From Ectobacillus sp. JY-23 (GTDB taxonomy: Bacteria > Bacillota > Bacilli > Bacillales > Bacillaceae_G), in contig NZ_CP095462.1 of the NCBI RefSeq assembly GCF_023022965.1, forward strand, positions 1,674,001-1,738,000: a stretch of DNA of 64,000 nt, given 5' to 3'. This document shows positions 11,476 through 21,465 of the stretch, in pieces. A model generated the notes under the pieces. The model was not told the DNA's origin. It did no database searches and saw only the letters and a list, made by a program, of their open reading frames with translations. Both the position numbers and the translations under genes were made by a program. The number at the start of each line of letters is the position of its first letter. Position 1 is the stretch's first letter.

Positions 11476-11652
11476 TTGATTATGGCACCTCCATTTTATA
11501 GTCTGTTCACCTATTGTATATTACAAAAGAACATTTATGCAATCACGGTGAATTATTGAAATGGTTCCTATGAGTTATATTACCCAATTATGTTATGTTT
11601 TTAAAAAGAATACTCGATTAAGGACCACTTTTAACCTGTATGTACATGTTAG

Positions 11653-11691
11653 AAAAACAAAGCTGCCCCAAACCGGGACAGCTTTGTTTTT
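11653..11691 (-). terminator. Terminator after lonB
   Basis: A 17-bp stem (AAAGCTGCCCC / GGGACAGCTTT, one G-U) flanked by A and T runs lies directly after the lonB stop. Confidence 0.88.
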
Positions 11692-11692
11692 C

Positions 11693-13345
11693 TTATCCAG
11701 ACTGTGACTCTTCTTCAAAATGAGAGTGCTCCTGTATTTGTTCCGCAATCGCTAGCTTCAGTACATCCTGAAGATGACGAACCGGAACAATGTCAATGTC
11801 TGTTATTGAATATAAAATAGGCTGCATATTTTCAGCAGGAATAATGACTGTTTTGGCACCGGCTTTCTTTGCCGCTTTAATCTTAGCATACACGCCGCCT
11901 ACCGGCTTTACTTCTCCCTGAATACTGATTTCTCCGGTCATTGCCACATCATTTCGTACATATCGTCCATGCACCGCAGAATAGACACCTGTTGCAATCG
12001 CAATTCCTGCGGAGGGACCATCCACTGGTGCCCCGCCCGGAAAATTGATATGAATATCGTATCCAGATGGAAGAAGATTAAAAGAGCGCAATACTGTAAT
12101 TACATTATCCACAGAACCTTTAGCCATACTTTTACGGCGAATGGACTTTCCTTGTCCGCCAAGACTTTCCTCTTCTACGATACCGGTAATCACAACATCG
12201 CCCTTTCCTTCCACTTGCATTGCTGTGACCTCAAGTTCTAGTAAAGCACCGGTGTTCGGACCATATACAGCTAGACCATTGACAAGGCCAATTTTAGGGA
12301 TTGGATAAATGCGCTTCTCATACTTTGGTGTTAACTGACTAGAATGAATTACCCACTCAATATCCTCATCACGAATGTCAGTTCTATCTTCATTAATTGC
12401 CATACCTGCTGCAATTTGCACCAAATTAATAGCTTCACGGCCATTGCGTGCATATTTCCCAATCAACGCTACACCTTTCTCGCCAATTACAAGTTCCACC
12501 TTATGAGCGGCGTTGCGAGCCACTCGTTCAATTTCCTCTGTATCCAATTCCCGAAAAAACACTTCGAGACAACGCGAGCGAATGGCAGGCGGAATTTCTT
12601 CTGGAGAACGTGTTGTAGCGCCGACCAACCGAAAATCAGCTGGAAGCCCGTTTTGAAAAATATCATGGATGTAGGTGGGAATAAATGTATTCTCTTCGCT
12701 ATAATAGGCGCTCTCTAAAAATACTTTCCGATCTTCAAGTACCTTGAGCATTTTATTCATTTGAATCGGGTGCAGTTCACCGATTTCATCTATAAACAAA
12801 ATACCACCGTGCGCATCCGTAACCGCCCCTTTTTTCGGCTGGGGAATACCGGCCTGCCCCATGGCACCGGCTCCTTGATAAATCGGGTCATGCACTGAAC
12901 CAATAAGTGGATCTGCAATGCCTCGTTCATCAAAACGAGCTGTTGTGGCATCCAGCTCAATAAAAACAGCAGCTGGACGAAACGGGGATTTCTCATTTTT
13001 GCGCGCCTCTTCTAATACAAGACGGGCTGCCGCCGTTTTTCCAACTCCCGGCGGACCATATATAATGACATGTTGCGGATTAGGACCACATAGCGCTGCC
13101 TGTAATGATTTAATGCCATCTTGTTGCCCTACAATATCTGCAAATGTAGCAGGGCGAACTTTTTCGGCTAGTGGTTCTGTTAAGGAGATAGAGCGCATTT
13201 TCCGCAGCTGTTCCATTTCTTTTTTAGATTCTTTATCAATCGATATTTTCTGCGTTCGCTGATTGCGCAGCAAATGCCAAAAATATAAGCCGACGATTAC
13301 GCCGAACACCAATTGAACGAGTAAAATAATATTCGTCCAGCTCAT
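11693..13345 (-). CDS. lonB: LonB, forespore-type ATP-dependent protease
   Basis: This 550-residue protein lacks the LON N-domain and instead begins with one membrane segment (residues about 4-24), as LonB of Bacillus does. It has Walker [14 protein letters not shown], Walker B GILFIDEIGEL, and a Lon protease domain with Ser in PVDGPSAGIAIA and Lys in VKPVGGVYAKIKAAKKAG. In B. subtilis lonB is expressed in the forespore under sigma-F. It is encoded between clpX and lonA, in the conserved order, with its own terminator. Confidence 0.94.
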   Translation of the reverse strand: MSWTNIILLVQLVFGVIVGLYFWHLLRNQRTQKISIDKESKKEMEQLRKMRSISLTEPLAEKVRPATFADIVGQQDGIKSLQAALCGPNPQHVIIYGPPGVGKTAAARLVLEEARKNEKSPFRPAAVFIELDATTARFDERGIADPLIGSVHDPIYQGAGAMGQAGIPQPKKGAVTDAHGGILFIDEIGELHPIQMNKMLKVLEDRKVFLESAYYSEENTFIPTYIHDIFQNGLPADFRLVGATTRSPEEIPPAIRSRCLEVFFRELDTEEIERVARNAAHKVELVIGEKGVALIGKYARNGREAINLVQIAAGMAINEDRTDIRDEDIEWVIHSSQLTPKYEKRIYPIPKIGLVNGLAVYGPNTGALLELEVTAMQVEGKGDVVITGIVEEESLGGQGKSIRRKSMAKGSVDNVITVLRSFNLLPSGYDIHINFPGGAPVDGPSAGIAIATGVYSAVHGRYVRNDVAMTGEISIQGEVKPVGGVYAKIKAAKKAGAKTVIIPAENMQPILYSITDIDIVPVRHLQDVLKLAIAEQIQEHSHFEEESQSG

Positions 13346-13410
13346 GTAAATCCCTCCCAGTTCATTGATACTTTGTAGTATCGCCGAGTCGAAAGAGCCC
13401 TAAACATAGA

Positions 13411-13443
13411 AGAAACAGCAATTCCTTAGGAATTGCTGTTTCT
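13411..13443 (-). terminator. Terminator after clpX
   Basis: A perfect 15-bp inverted repeat (core AGCAATTCC / GGAATTGCT, 3-nt loop) ends in a short T run just after the clpX stop. Confidence 0.85.
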
Positions 13444-13448
13444 TTTGA

Positions 13449-14711
13449 TTACGCTGACGTTTTGGTTCCTTGCTCAAGCACTGTACCATCTTGCAATACA
13501 AGCTTTGGAGGAGCACCGTCTGCAACTGTCTCTTTTGAGATGATGCATGTCTCAATATCCTCACGAGAAGGAAGCTCAAACATTACATCCAGCATCATGC
13601 CTTCAATAATAGAGCGAAGACCACGTGCTCCTGTTTTACGCTCAATCGCCTTTTTCGCGATTTCAAGAAGCGCACCTTCTTCAAACTCAAGCTTTACATC
13701 GTCAAGCTCAAGCAGCTTTTGATATTGTTTCACAAGTGCGTTTTTCGGCTTTGTCAAAATTTCAACAAGCGCTTCCTCGTCTAATTGCTCTAAGTTAGCA
13801 ATCACCGGCAAACGACCGATGAACTCAGGGATTAAACCGAACTTCAGTAAATCTTCCGGTAGAACATGGGATAACACTTTATCATCTTCAATGTTGCGCT
13901 TCCCGTCTGTTCCGAATCCAATCACCTTTTTACCTAGACGGCGCTTGATGATTTGCTCAATACCATCAAATGCCCCGCCGCAAATAAACAAAATATTTGT
14001 TGTGTCAATTTGAATAAACTCTTGATGCGGGTGCTTACGGCCACCTTGCGGTGGAACGCTTGCTACTGTACCTTCAAGAATTTTTAAAAGCGCTTGCTGT
14101 ACACCTTCGCCTGAAACATCACGCGTAATGGAAGGGTTTTCGGATTTACGAGCTACCTTATCGATTTCATCGATATAAATAATACCCTTTTCCGCTTTTT
14201 CTACATCGTAATCAGCAGCTTGAATCAGTTTAAGAAGAATGTTTTCCACATCTTCCCCAACATAACCAGCTTCTGTTAACGATGTTGCATCTGCAATCGC
14301 AAACGGTACATTTAAAATACGAGCCAAAGTTTGCGCAAGCAATGTTTTACCGCTTCCTGTCGGACCAATCATTGCAATATTACTTTTGGAAAGCTCTACA
14401 TCATCAATTTTGCTGTTGGAGTTAATACGTTTATAGTGGTTATATACCGCTACAGCCAAAGCTTTTTTGGCATTATCTTGCCCGATGACATACTCATCAA
14501 GAATTTCACGAATTGCCATCGGTTTTGGAACATCCTTCAATTCTACTTCATCATCTTTTGCAAGCTCCTCATGCACGATTTCTGTACAAAGCTCAATACA
14601 CTCGTCACAAATATAAACTCCAGGACCCGCCACAAGCTTACGGACCTGCGTTTGCGTTTTACCGCAAAAAGAACATTTCAATTGCCCTTTTTCATCATTA
14701 AACTTGAACAT
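13449..14711 (-). CDS. clpX: ClpX, ATPase subunit of the ClpXP protease
   Basis: ClpX unfolds substrates and feeds them to ClpP. The N-terminal C4 zinc-binding domain (CSFCGKTQ...CDECIELC), Walker [13 protein letters not shown], Walker [21 protein letters not shown] and the IGF loop that docks ClpP (IGFG) are all visible. I placed the start at the ATG at 14711, giving [13 protein letters not shown] (420 residues) with an AAGGGGTG site. An upstream frame extension lacks family similarity. Confidence 0.96.
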   Translation of the reverse strand: MFKFNDEKGQLKCSFCGKTQTQVRKLVAGPGVYICDECIELCTEIVHEELAKDDEVELKDVPKPMAIREILDEYVIGQDNAKKALAVAVYNHYKRINSNSKIDDVELSKSNIAMIGPTGSGKTLLAQTLARILNVPFAIADATSLTEAGYVGEDVENILLKLIQAADYDVEKAEKGIIYIDEIDKVARKSENPSITRDVSGEGVQQALLKILEGTVASVPPQGGRKHPHQEFIQIDTTNILFICGGAFDGIEQIIKRRLGKKVIGFGTDGKRNIEDDKVLSHVLPEDLLKFGLIPEFIGRLPVIANLEQLDEEALVEILTKPKNALVKQYQKLLELDDVKLEFEEGALLEIAKKAIERKTGARGLRSIIEGMMLDVMFELPSREDIETCIISKETVADGAPPKLVLQDGTVLEQGTKTSA

Positions 14712-14917
14712 ATTTTCACACCCCTTAAAAGTGCTAGAAACCTTACACACTATGTAAATGAAATTATTACCGCATGTAAATACATATTATGTCACTATGT
14801 TGGATTAAATACAAATGATATGGTCGCTTATGTATATATTCTAAATTCTTTTAATTTTTAGAATACATATATTCTCCTTGCATGAGCTTGTTTCCTGCAC
14901 AATTATTCAATCGTTTT
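14712..14917. other. clpX-tig intergenic sequence
   Basis: About 200 bp of AT-rich sequence between the clpX start and the tig terminator, containing an imperfect palindrome around 14840-14875 (TAAATTC/GAATTTA-like). It presumably carries the clpX promoter; I could not fix one. Confidence 0.4.
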
Positions 14918-14956
14918 ATAAAACAAGGCACGATCCAGCATCGCGCCCTGTTTTAT
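14918..14956 (-). terminator. Terminator after tig
   Basis: A long stem on the minus strand (GGCGCGAU pairs with AUCGUGCC, extended by AAAACAGG / CCUUGUUUU) stands between the tig stop and the clpX leader. Confidence 0.8.
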
Positions 14957-14960
14957 CATA

Positions 14961-16238
14961 TTACTTGCTGTTTTCTACTAAGAATTCAACAGCTTTACGG
15001 ATTTTAAGATCTTCTTTTAGGCCTTCTAGGCTACCAAGAGCTTGCTTTACAGCATCAACTGGCATGTTGTACATTTCAGCCATTTTGTTTACTTCTTCGT
15101 TTGCTTCTTCATCTGTAGCTTCAATACCTTCAGCTTCGATGATCGCTTCTAATACAAGGTTTGTTTTTACGCGTGGTGCTGCTTCTTCTTTCATTTGCTC
15201 TTTCAACTTAGCTTCATCTTGTCCAGTGAATTGGAAGTAAAGCTCCATGCTCATACCTTGCGCTTGTAGGCGTTGGTCAAACTCACGAACCATACGATCA
15301 AGCTCAGTTTCGATCATTGCTTCCGGAATTTCAACTTCAGCGTTTGCTACAGCTTTTTCTACTGCATCGTTGCGAAGTTTATTTTCTGCTTCATTTTTCT
15401 TGCTTTCTTCAAGATCTGCGCGAAGTTTTGCTTTTAACTCATCTAGAGTTGCTACTTCTTCGTTCACATCTTTAGCGAACTCATCGTCTAAAGCAGGAAC
15501 TTGTTTTGCTTTGATTTCGTGAACAGTCACTTTGAATACTGCAGGTTGACCTTTAAGCTCTTCTGCATGGTACTCTTCAGGGAATGTTACTTCTACGTCT
15601 TTAGACTCGCCAGCTTTTAGACCAACCAACTGTTCTTCAAAACCTGGGATGAAAGAACCAGATCCGATTTCAAGAGAGTAGTTCTCAGCTTTGCCACCTT
15701 CGAATGCTTCGCCGTTTACGAAACCTTCGAAATCAATGATTGCTGTATCGCCATTTTCTACTACGCCTTCTTCTTTTACAACAAGCTCAGCGTTGCGCTC
15801 TTGCAAAGTTTTCAATTCGTTTGCTACGTCCTCATCTGTTACAGCTGTTTCCATTTTTTCAAGCTCAAGACCTTTGTATTCGCCAAGCTTTACTTCTGGT
15901 TTAACTGTTACCTTAGCAGTGAAAATAAGGTTTTTGCCTTTTTCCATTTGCTCGATGTTAATTTCAGGTTGCGCAACAGGAAAAATGCCTGTTTCATCAA
16001 TTGCTTGTGTGTATGCACGTGGCAAGATGAAGTCTAATGCATCTTGGTAAAGAGACTCTACACCGTATTTCTTTTCGAACAATACGCGTGGCATTTTTCC
16101 TTTACGGAATCCAGGCTCATTAATGCGGTTTACAACTTTTTTAAATGCCGCGTCCAAACCCTTCGTTACTTCTTGTGCCTCAACCTCTACAGTTAGGACA
16201 CCTACGCTACCTTCTAACTTTTCCCATTTTACAGCCAT
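14961..16238 (-). CDS. tig: Trigger factor, ribosome-associated chaperone and prolyl isomerase
   Basis: The 425-residue protein has an N-terminal ribosome-binding domain with the signature loop GFRKGKMPR (residues about 43-51), a central FKBP-type PPIase domain (about 160-245) and a helical C-terminal chaperone domain. It binds at the exit tunnel and shields nascent chains. It is encoded divergently in function but on the same strand as ysoA, with a long structured leader between them. Confidence 0.97.
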   Translation of the reverse strand: MAVKWEKLEGSVGVLTVEVEAQEVTKGLDAAFKKVVNRINEPGFRKGKMPRVLFEKKYGVESLYQDALDFILPRAYTQAIDETGIFPVAQPEINIEQMEKGKNLIFTAKVTVKPEVKLGEYKGLELEKMETAVTDEDVANELKTLQERNAELVVKEEGVVENGDTAIIDFEGFVNGEAFEGGKAENYSLEIGSGSFIPGFEEQLVGLKAGESKDVEVTFPEEYHAEELKGQPAVFKVTVHEIKAKQVPALDDEFAKDVNEEVATLDELKAKLRADLEESKKNEAENKLRNDAVEKAVANAEVEIPEAMIETELDRMVREFDQRLQAQGMSMELYFQFTGQDEAKLKEQMKEEAAPRVKTNLVLEAIIEAEGIEATDEEANEEVNKMAEMYNMPVDAVKQALGSLEGLKEDLKIRKAVEFLVENSK

Positions 16239-16499
16239 TTATTCTTTCCCTCCATGTAATAAAAGTAAACTTTCACAAACTGGTGTAGTTTGTGATATAG
16301 CATTTTGCAGGTTATTTCCCCACCGCAGCGGGGCATATTACCCGTTCATGCGTGATAAGCTATAAATACTCGGTATGTAATCCGAGAATCATACAATATG
16401 ATGAGAGACTCCCTCTGTGCGGGGCAAATTACACCTTCTGCAACCCTTTTATTATAGCATACAAATTCTCTGTTTCAACAATCATGCCATTCTTTTTCG
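16239..16499 (-). promoter_or_regulatory. Structured leader region upstream of tig
   Basis: The 260-bp gap before tig holds several short perfect hairpins: CACAAACT/AGTTTGTG at 16274-16294, CCCC/GGGG around 16319-16334, and CTCGG/CCGAG near 16371-16388. A GGGGCA(T/A)ATTAC-like motif occurs twice, near 16330 and 16420. I do not recognise a known riboswitch or T-box. It may be a folded 5' UTR or only the ysoA 3' region. Confidence 0.35.
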
Positions 16500-17480
16500 T
16501 TACAGGGGTAAAAATCCTTCGGTTTCAATACGGAGCAGCATATGCTGCGCTTCCTCTAAAAGTTGCTGAAACACAGCGTTTTCTTCTTCATACCCCGTAT
16601 CTGCTTCATGCATGGCAAACCTATCATTTCCAATCATTTCTAAGGCAACGGCCCATAATTTCGGGTCATTCGGCTGCAAAGAAAGCGGAAACACAAGTGT
16701 CTGCAACTGTAGCCAATAGGCAGATATCGCTTCAAGCAAAGTAGGATTTTCCTGACTCAATCGATTATCTAATTCTTGTAAAACCGCCTTCGTAAATGGC
16801 ATTTCACTAACTTCAAGTAGATGGAAGGGCACAACTCGCTCACTTAAACCATACTTACTCACTGTCACTTCTTCTTCTACTTCATGCTCCTTCAGTAAAT
16901 GCAGTACTGCCGTTTTGACGTACGGATGCTTGTGCGCATCAGATAAAAATGTTTTTAGAAAAGGAAACGCATATACCGTACCTTGTTGTTTTAAGGTTTG
17001 CAACGCTTGTAACTGCGCAACGATATCTGTTCCTGCAAAGATTGTTTTAAATTCATGGTTCATGCTCTTTGGCGGTTCTTGCTGCATCTTTTGAGCAAAT
17101 AACACTAAACTTTCTAGCTTCTTTCTCTGCTCTTCTTGTAGGGGGTACTCGTTTATTTGTTTTGCCATTTGAGAGATTCCTGTATAGTCATTCAAGTGAA
17201 CAAGAATGCTCATATACATATCCAGTACATTCACATCAAATGTATGTTGATCGGCAAGCAATTCTTTACAGCGCGCTCTAGCTTCTTTCCATTCCTCCGT
17301 CTCCATTAAGCACACAACCGCACCAAATTCAGTGCGTTCATCATGCATATCGTGTGCGCGCATTTGATCAAAATAAGCAAGTGCTTTGCTAAAATCTTTA
17401 GACTGTAATGCCTGAAAACCGTTCTCTTTTAAACGAGCTGCTAAATTAGGAAATAATACAACCGTTTCTTCATTTTTCAT
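16500..17480 (-). CDS. ysoA: YsoA-like TPR protein
   Basis: A soluble helical protein with tetratricopeptide-like repeats near the N-terminus (residues about 20-90, containing KDFSKALAYFDQM and EEWKEARARCKELL). The B. subtilis orthologue ysoA also lies upstream of tig; its function is unknown. I prefer the ATG at 17480 (326 residues) because a GAGG site lies eight bases upstream; the frame can be extended to a GTG at 17498. Confidence 0.85.
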   Translation of the reverse strand: MKNEETVVLFPNLAARLKENGFQALQSKDFSKALAYFDQMRAHDMHDERTEFGAVVCLMETEEWKEARARCKELLADQHTFDVNVLDMYMSILVHLNDYTGISQMAKQINEYPLQEEQRKKLESLVLFAQKMQQEPPKSMNHEFKTIFAGTDIVAQLQALQTLKQQGTVYAFPFLKTFLSDAHKHPYVKTAVLHLLKEHEVEEEVTVSKYGLSERVVPFHLLEVSEMPFTKAVLQELDNRLSQENPTLLEAISAYWLQLQTLVFPLSLQPNDPKLWAVALEMIGNDRFAMHEADTGYEEENAVFQQLLEEAQHMLLRIETEGFLPL

Positions 17481-17512
17481 TACTTCGGCCTCTTCCACTT
17501 ACAACTGCACAG

Positions 17513-18232
17513 TTATGCAATTGGATAGTTTTGAATAAGCGGATGCAGGACGATTTCATCAATGATAAGATGTTTTGGTGCACTTGCCATATACACAACG
17601 GCGGATGCAACATCATCGACCTTAATCCACTCTTGCTTTTCTGGTACTCCTTGCGTACCACCTGCAAAATATGTGTCTACCATTCCTGGATTAATTGTGC
17701 CAACACGAACCCCATATTCACGCATTTCTTGCGCCAATGAACCACTAAAGCCCTGCACCGCATATTTTGTTGCCGTATAGGCAGCGCCGTTTGGAATTGT
17801 ATAACGACCAACATCTGAGGAGATAGTAATAATTGTGCCAGCCTTACGCGCCTTCATATGCGGGACTACCGCTTTTGCACATACAAATACACCTTGTACA
17901 TTCACTTCAAACAGACGCTTCCATTCCTCCACATTTGTTTCTTCGACTGTTTTAAATACACCAATACCCGCATTATTAAGCAATATATCGATGGAGCCGA
18001 ACGCCTTAAGCGTTTCTGTAACAACTTGTTGAACGCCTTCTTCACTAGATACATCCACTTGAAACGCCAAAACTTCATAGCCCCTTTGTACGAGCTCTTC
18101 TTTAACTGTATAAATTTCTTCACTGCTGCCAATTAGACTTAACTTTACGCCTTGTTCCGCTAGTTTGTATGCAACCGCTTTACCAATTCCGCGCGAAGCA
18201 CCCGTAATAATAGCTGTTTGTCCTGCCAACAT
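17513..18232 (-). CDS. Short-chain dehydrogenase/reductase
   Basis: A classical SDR of 239 residues. The NAD(P) motif TGASRGIGKAV (residues 10-20), the NNAGIG motif and the catalytic Ser-Tyr-Lys (ISSDVG ... YTATK) are intact. The closest named relatives are FabG-like 3-oxoacyl-ACP reductases and sepiapterin-reductase-like enzymes; substrate and NADP/NADH choice cannot be read from sequence. It ends 32 bp before ysoA and may be cotranscribed with it. Confidence 0.85.
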   Translation of the reverse strand: MLAGQTAIITGASRGIGKAVAYKLAEQGVKLSLIGSSEEIYTVKEELVQRGYEVLAFQVDVSSEEGVQQVVTETLKAFGSIDILLNNAGIGVFKTVEETNVEEWKRLFEVNVQGVFVCAKAVVPHMKARKAGTIITISSDVGRYTIPNGAAYTATKYAVQGFSGSLAQEMREYGVRVGTINPGMVDTYFAGGTQGVPEKQEWIKVDDVASAVVYMASAPKHLIIDEIVLHPLIQNYPIA

Positions 18233-18346
18233 TATAGTCTCCCTCTCTTTTCAATCATCTGCCTTCTAGCATAGTAAAACTTTAGATAGATTGCAAATAT
18301 AGATAAGCAGGATAACATACAGTAAACCTTGCACTTCTTGCTCTAT

Positions 18347-18384
18347 AAAAAAAGTGCGCTTGTGTGTGTAAGCGCACTTTTTTT
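18347..18384. terminator. Bidirectional hairpin terminator
   Basis: A 15-bp perfect stem (core AGTGCGCTT / AAGCGCACT, 8-nt loop) with seven A on one side and seven T on the other lies between the tRNA-Arg terminator and the SDR gene. Confidence 0.8.
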
Positions 18385-18491
18385 GAAACTTCACGATAGT
18401 TGCATGCGAGTTTACCTTGACTCTTTGTATGATGGTACACATCAATCACCCCATACTCCTACTTACAAACTCCTTTGTCTTTACGATAAAA

Positions 18492-18525
18492 AAAAATCTC
18501 GTTACTATATAGTAACGAGATTTTT
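18492..18525 (-). terminator. Terminator of the tRNA-Arg transcript
   Basis: A perfect self-complementary hairpin (core TCTCGTTACTA / TAGTAACGAGA) with flanking A and T runs begins six bases after the tRNA-Arg 3' end. Before the element inserted, this must have been the terminator of the tRNA-Gly/tRNA-Arg transcript. Confidence 0.85.
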
Positions 18526-18528
18526 AGT

Positions 18529-18606
<78 letters not shown>

Positions 18607-18666
18607 ATGCTTTTTCTTCCTCTCAGTACAACGGTCACTTTTCGAACTTAGACCGTTATCTTATAT

Positions 18667-18700
18667 CTCTAATTATAACAATATAATTAGAGTACTTCAA
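18667..18700 (-). promoter_or_regulatory. Candidate promoter for the left tRNA-Arg copy, inside an inverted repeat
   Basis: On the minus strand TTGAAG (18700-18695), a 17-nt spacer and TATAAT (18677-18672) form a good sigma-A promoter about 67 bp upstream of the tRNA. The -10 lies in a perfect 11-bp inverted repeat (18667-18677 / 18682-18692). The element may thus supply its own promoter to the tRNA copy it displaced. Confidence 0.5.
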
Positions 18701-18994
18701 TCTGCTTTAATGATCCTTTATACGTAAAAACACTGTCTATTAACAAAATTCTTTTCCTAATCTTATACGGTAATGATTTTTAGTTCTGATTGCAGGAGCG
18801 TTAGTGCTACTTACTTATCTAATATACACACTCTTATATTTGGTCAAAAGTTACCCCCATAATTATATTTAATAGAACACCTTTAAAGAGACGAGACTTC
18901 TTTATGGCTGACTTCGTTATTTAATGACTCCAAAAAGTTCACTCATTCTCTCTACAAAGTTTGGTGTAGCGTAAGATTTAATCTCTAACATAGT
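18701..18994. other. Left end of the tRNA element, no gene seen
   Basis: AT-rich, non-coding on both strands. A further inverted repeat (ACGGTC/GACCGT, 18631-18656) lies nearer the repeat and could be a recombinase arm site; nothing else is recognisable. Confidence 0.4.
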
Positions 18995-19024
18995 GAAAAA
19001 CCAGTGAGAATTATTCTTCACTGG
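18995..19024 (-). terminator. Terminator after the ABC ATPase gene
   Basis: The stem CCAGTGA/TCACTGG, extended by GAA/TTC with one bulge, is followed on the minus strand by five U residues, 64 bp after the ATPase stop. Confidence 0.75.
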
Positions 19025-19087
19025 CTATAGATACTTCTATCCGCTATAGAGTTAGATCTTTTCCCACAAAAAGCGTTAAGCTTATTA

Positions 19088-20956
19088 TCATTTCTCATTT
19101 CCCTCTATTTCATAGAAAAAACCATATCTCCCATCATTAGAATCTTTTGTGAATTGTACATAATTAATCTTTTCTTTGATATCATTACTTGGTTCTTTAT
19201 TTTCGAGAATAATGATTTGCATATCTTTATGTAACAAAGCTACATCATTAAAAAAAGCTGACTGAATATCTTCATTCACATCTTCCTCAGACTTTTTACC
19301 TTTGTATGTTGTTAAAGGAGAGTCAAGAACAATGAAACCTGGATGAGGTTTATTGTTCTCTCTACAAAACTCCAACATCGAAATTGCAAACGCACTATAA
19401 ATAATAGCCCGATACCCTTTCCCATAATCTTTTGTTGATTTTGAATCAACATAAAAAACACCATCCATATAGATTACATTAGGGTTCTTAGAAAACTTCC
19501 ACCTTTTCAACGTTCTTGACATATAGGTACAAAATTCATTATAAGAGCTTAATACTACTCCATTATCCTCTGATGTTGTTATTGTTTTTGGTTTCTTTTT
19601 AAGTTTATCCTCTATCGCTGTTTTCTTATCATTTAAATCTGCTATTTTTGATAGCATTAGATTGTATTTCGTCAGTGAATCTCTTTCTCGAATATAGGAG
19701 TTTAGCAATGACTGCAAATTTAATTCTTGTGGTTCCAATATTTGATTTATTCTCTCACTTATTTCATTGTATTTTCTCTGATTTTCGTTAATTACGTTAA
19801 CTAATTCATTATATTCAACTTCGGATTGTTCGATCGTTGACTCTAAATCTAATAATTGTAGTTTTATTTTATTCATTTCAGCTTCCGCAGAAATAACTAA
19901 ATCATCATTATTATGGTGGTTTGCCCCACAATTATTAACATTACAATTCCCATTTTCTATTCTCTGACTGCAATAAGGACATATAGCAAAATTCAATTGA
20001 GAAAAGTAGTAATTTCCCTCTATTACGAATTTCAATCTGCGTAAATCACTATCATAATGTTCTTTAAGAAGCTTAAACCTCTTTATCAATTCTAGAACAG
20101 CTATGCTTTTCGACTTATCCTCCTCTATTTTATTCCATAAAATTCTTCTGTCCTTAGTTTGCTGTTCAATTTCTTGACTTACTTGCTCAAGTTTGACCTC
20201 AATTTCTTTCATCTGGTTTTCTAATATTGATTCAGATGTCGAGTCAGTCAGCGCCAAAGCTACTAGTTCTGCCTCTTCCTGTTCTATCAATTTATCCAGC
20301 AACTCTTTTTGCCCTACCAATTTAGTTGTTGAAGATGTATTTTCATCTTGGCCACTTTTATCTCCGCTATCATCTAACCCAGATATAATAAGTTTAAAAA
20401 TTGATTTTTCTACACTTGATTTAGTGAACTGACCAGATAAAACAGGTGAATCTACTTTTATTATTTTATCTTCACTAATAGTTATGTATATAGGTAAATC
20501 TCTAAAGCTTAAAGTACGTGTTTCACCCTTTTTATTTTTTCTAACATAACTAGGATGTTTATAACCTGATTTATTAAGTAAGAAGGCAGATAGATTATCA
20601 GTTCTATCCTTATTATGCTTAATATCCAAAATATTTAGAGACCCCTGTGATACAGTATGGCTTAACCCGGGGTAAACTTCAACATTGTCCTGTCCAAAAC
20701 TCCGTTTGAGTGTGTAAATTTCTCCATTATATAATATAATCTCCAGTAAGACAGAAGAATATCCTTCGCTTTCCTTTATCTTCTTAGGCTCATTTGATGA
20801 ACCTAACATATAATTTATACATTCAAAAATATACGACTTCCCTGTATCAGACGGCCCAGAGATAATGTTCAATCCCTTTTTAAATTCTATAGATACATTT
20901 TCCACATTATCTCCAGTAACTATAAGTTTGTGGATATAAAACCCAGATTTACTCAC
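19088..20956 (-). CDS. Zinc-hook ABC (SMC/Rad50-like) ATPase of an ABC-3C-type system
   Basis: This 622-residue protein has Walker A GPSDTGKS (residues 34-41) in an N-terminal half-domain, a long coiled coil (about 205-450), and a C-terminal half with Walker B-like GFIVLDSPL (D545, followed by Ser rather than Glu). The coiled coil carries a four-cysteine cluster (C326, C329, C338, C343), i.e. a zinc hook. This split-ATPase build is Rad50/RecN-like, as in the ATPase component of the ABC-3C conflict systems described computationally by the Aravind group. The start is GTG at 20956, overlapping the upstream TAG by one base (TAGTG), so translation is coupled. The whole operon reads right to left: effector, middle component, ATPase. 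Mechanism and target are not known from sequence. Confidence 0.8.
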   Translation of the reverse strand: MSKSGFYIHKLIVTGDNVENVSIEFKKGLNIISGPSDTGKSYIFECINYMLGSSNEPKKIKESEGYSSVLLEIILYNGEIYTLKRSFGQDNVEVYPGLSHTVSQGSLNILDIKHNKDRTDNLSAFLLNKSGYKHPSYVRKNKKGETRTLSFRDLPIYITISEDKIIKVDSPVLSGQFTKSSVEKSIFKLIISGLDDSGDKSGQDENTSSTTKLVGQKELLDKLIEQEEAELVALALTDSTSESILENQMKEIEVKLEQVSQEIEQQTKDRRILWNKIEEDKSKSIAVLELIKRFKLLKEHYDSDLRRLKFVIEGNYYFSQLNFAICPYCSQRIENGNCNVNNCGANHHNNDDLVISAEAEMNKIKLQLLDLESTIEQSEVEYNELVNVINENQRKYNEISERINQILEPQELNLQSLLNSYIRERDSLTKYNLMLSKIADLNDKKTAIEDKLKKKPKTITTSEDNGVVLSSYNEFCTYMSRTLKRWKFSKNPNVIYMDGVFYVDSKSTKDYGKGYRAIIYSAFAISMLEFCRENNKPHPGFIVLDSPLTTYKGKKSEEDVNEDIQSAFFNDVALLHKDMQIIILENKEPSNDIKEKINYVQFTKDSNDGRYGFFYEIEGNEK

Positions 20957-21465
20957 TAAATATCCCCCCTCACCAGTGATTCTTTAGTAAATTCACTACC
21001 CCATTTCGGTATATTTACTTTTACAAATAAACTTAATTCCTTATCTGAATAGTACTTAAATCTCTGAATTACCATTTTAGAAAACTTCATTAGATTTAAC
21101 GCATAAGTAGAATCCAAATAACCAATAAAGAATGAACTTAATTGATTAGCCTTGTAATAAATACCATCCTTAGTATATTCAATATCCAAGAGTTCCTTTG
21201 AATACATTAAATTAATTCCTTCTTGCATAATTTTCCTCTTAATAATAAGTTCTCCAGAACGATGTGGACTTGGTGGATGTAGACTATTCATCCCCTCATT
21301 AAAGTCACTACTATGCGTTACGAGATAATCGTAGATAACTAACCTATTTAGATCAATTGATTCTCCTGATAATTCATTTAATATTATTAAAGCTCTTAAT
21401 CCTATTTCTATAGGTGTGTTAAATACATTTATATTTCTCTTAGAATAAAATTTATTCTTCATCAT
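20956..21465 (-). CDS. ABC-3C middle component
   Basis: A 169-residue, mostly helical protein. Its N-terminal FNTPIEIGLRALIIL segment (about residues 16-30) and the small size and position match the middle-component (MC) families of ABC-3C systems, which bridge the ATPase and the effector. It overlaps the effector gene by about 14 bp at its start and the ATPase gene by one base at its stop, the tightest coupling in this element. A second Met (21462) is an equally good start. I cannot assign the MC subfamily number. Confidence 0.72.
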   Translation of the reverse strand: MMKNKFYSKRNINVFNTPIEIGLRALIILNELSGESIDLNRLVIYDYLVTHSSDFNEGMNSLHPPSPHRSGELIIKRKIMQEGINLMYSKELLDIEYTKDGIYYKANQLSSFFIGYLDSTYALNLMKFSKMVIQRFKYYSDKELSLFVKVNIPKWGSEFTKESLVRGDI

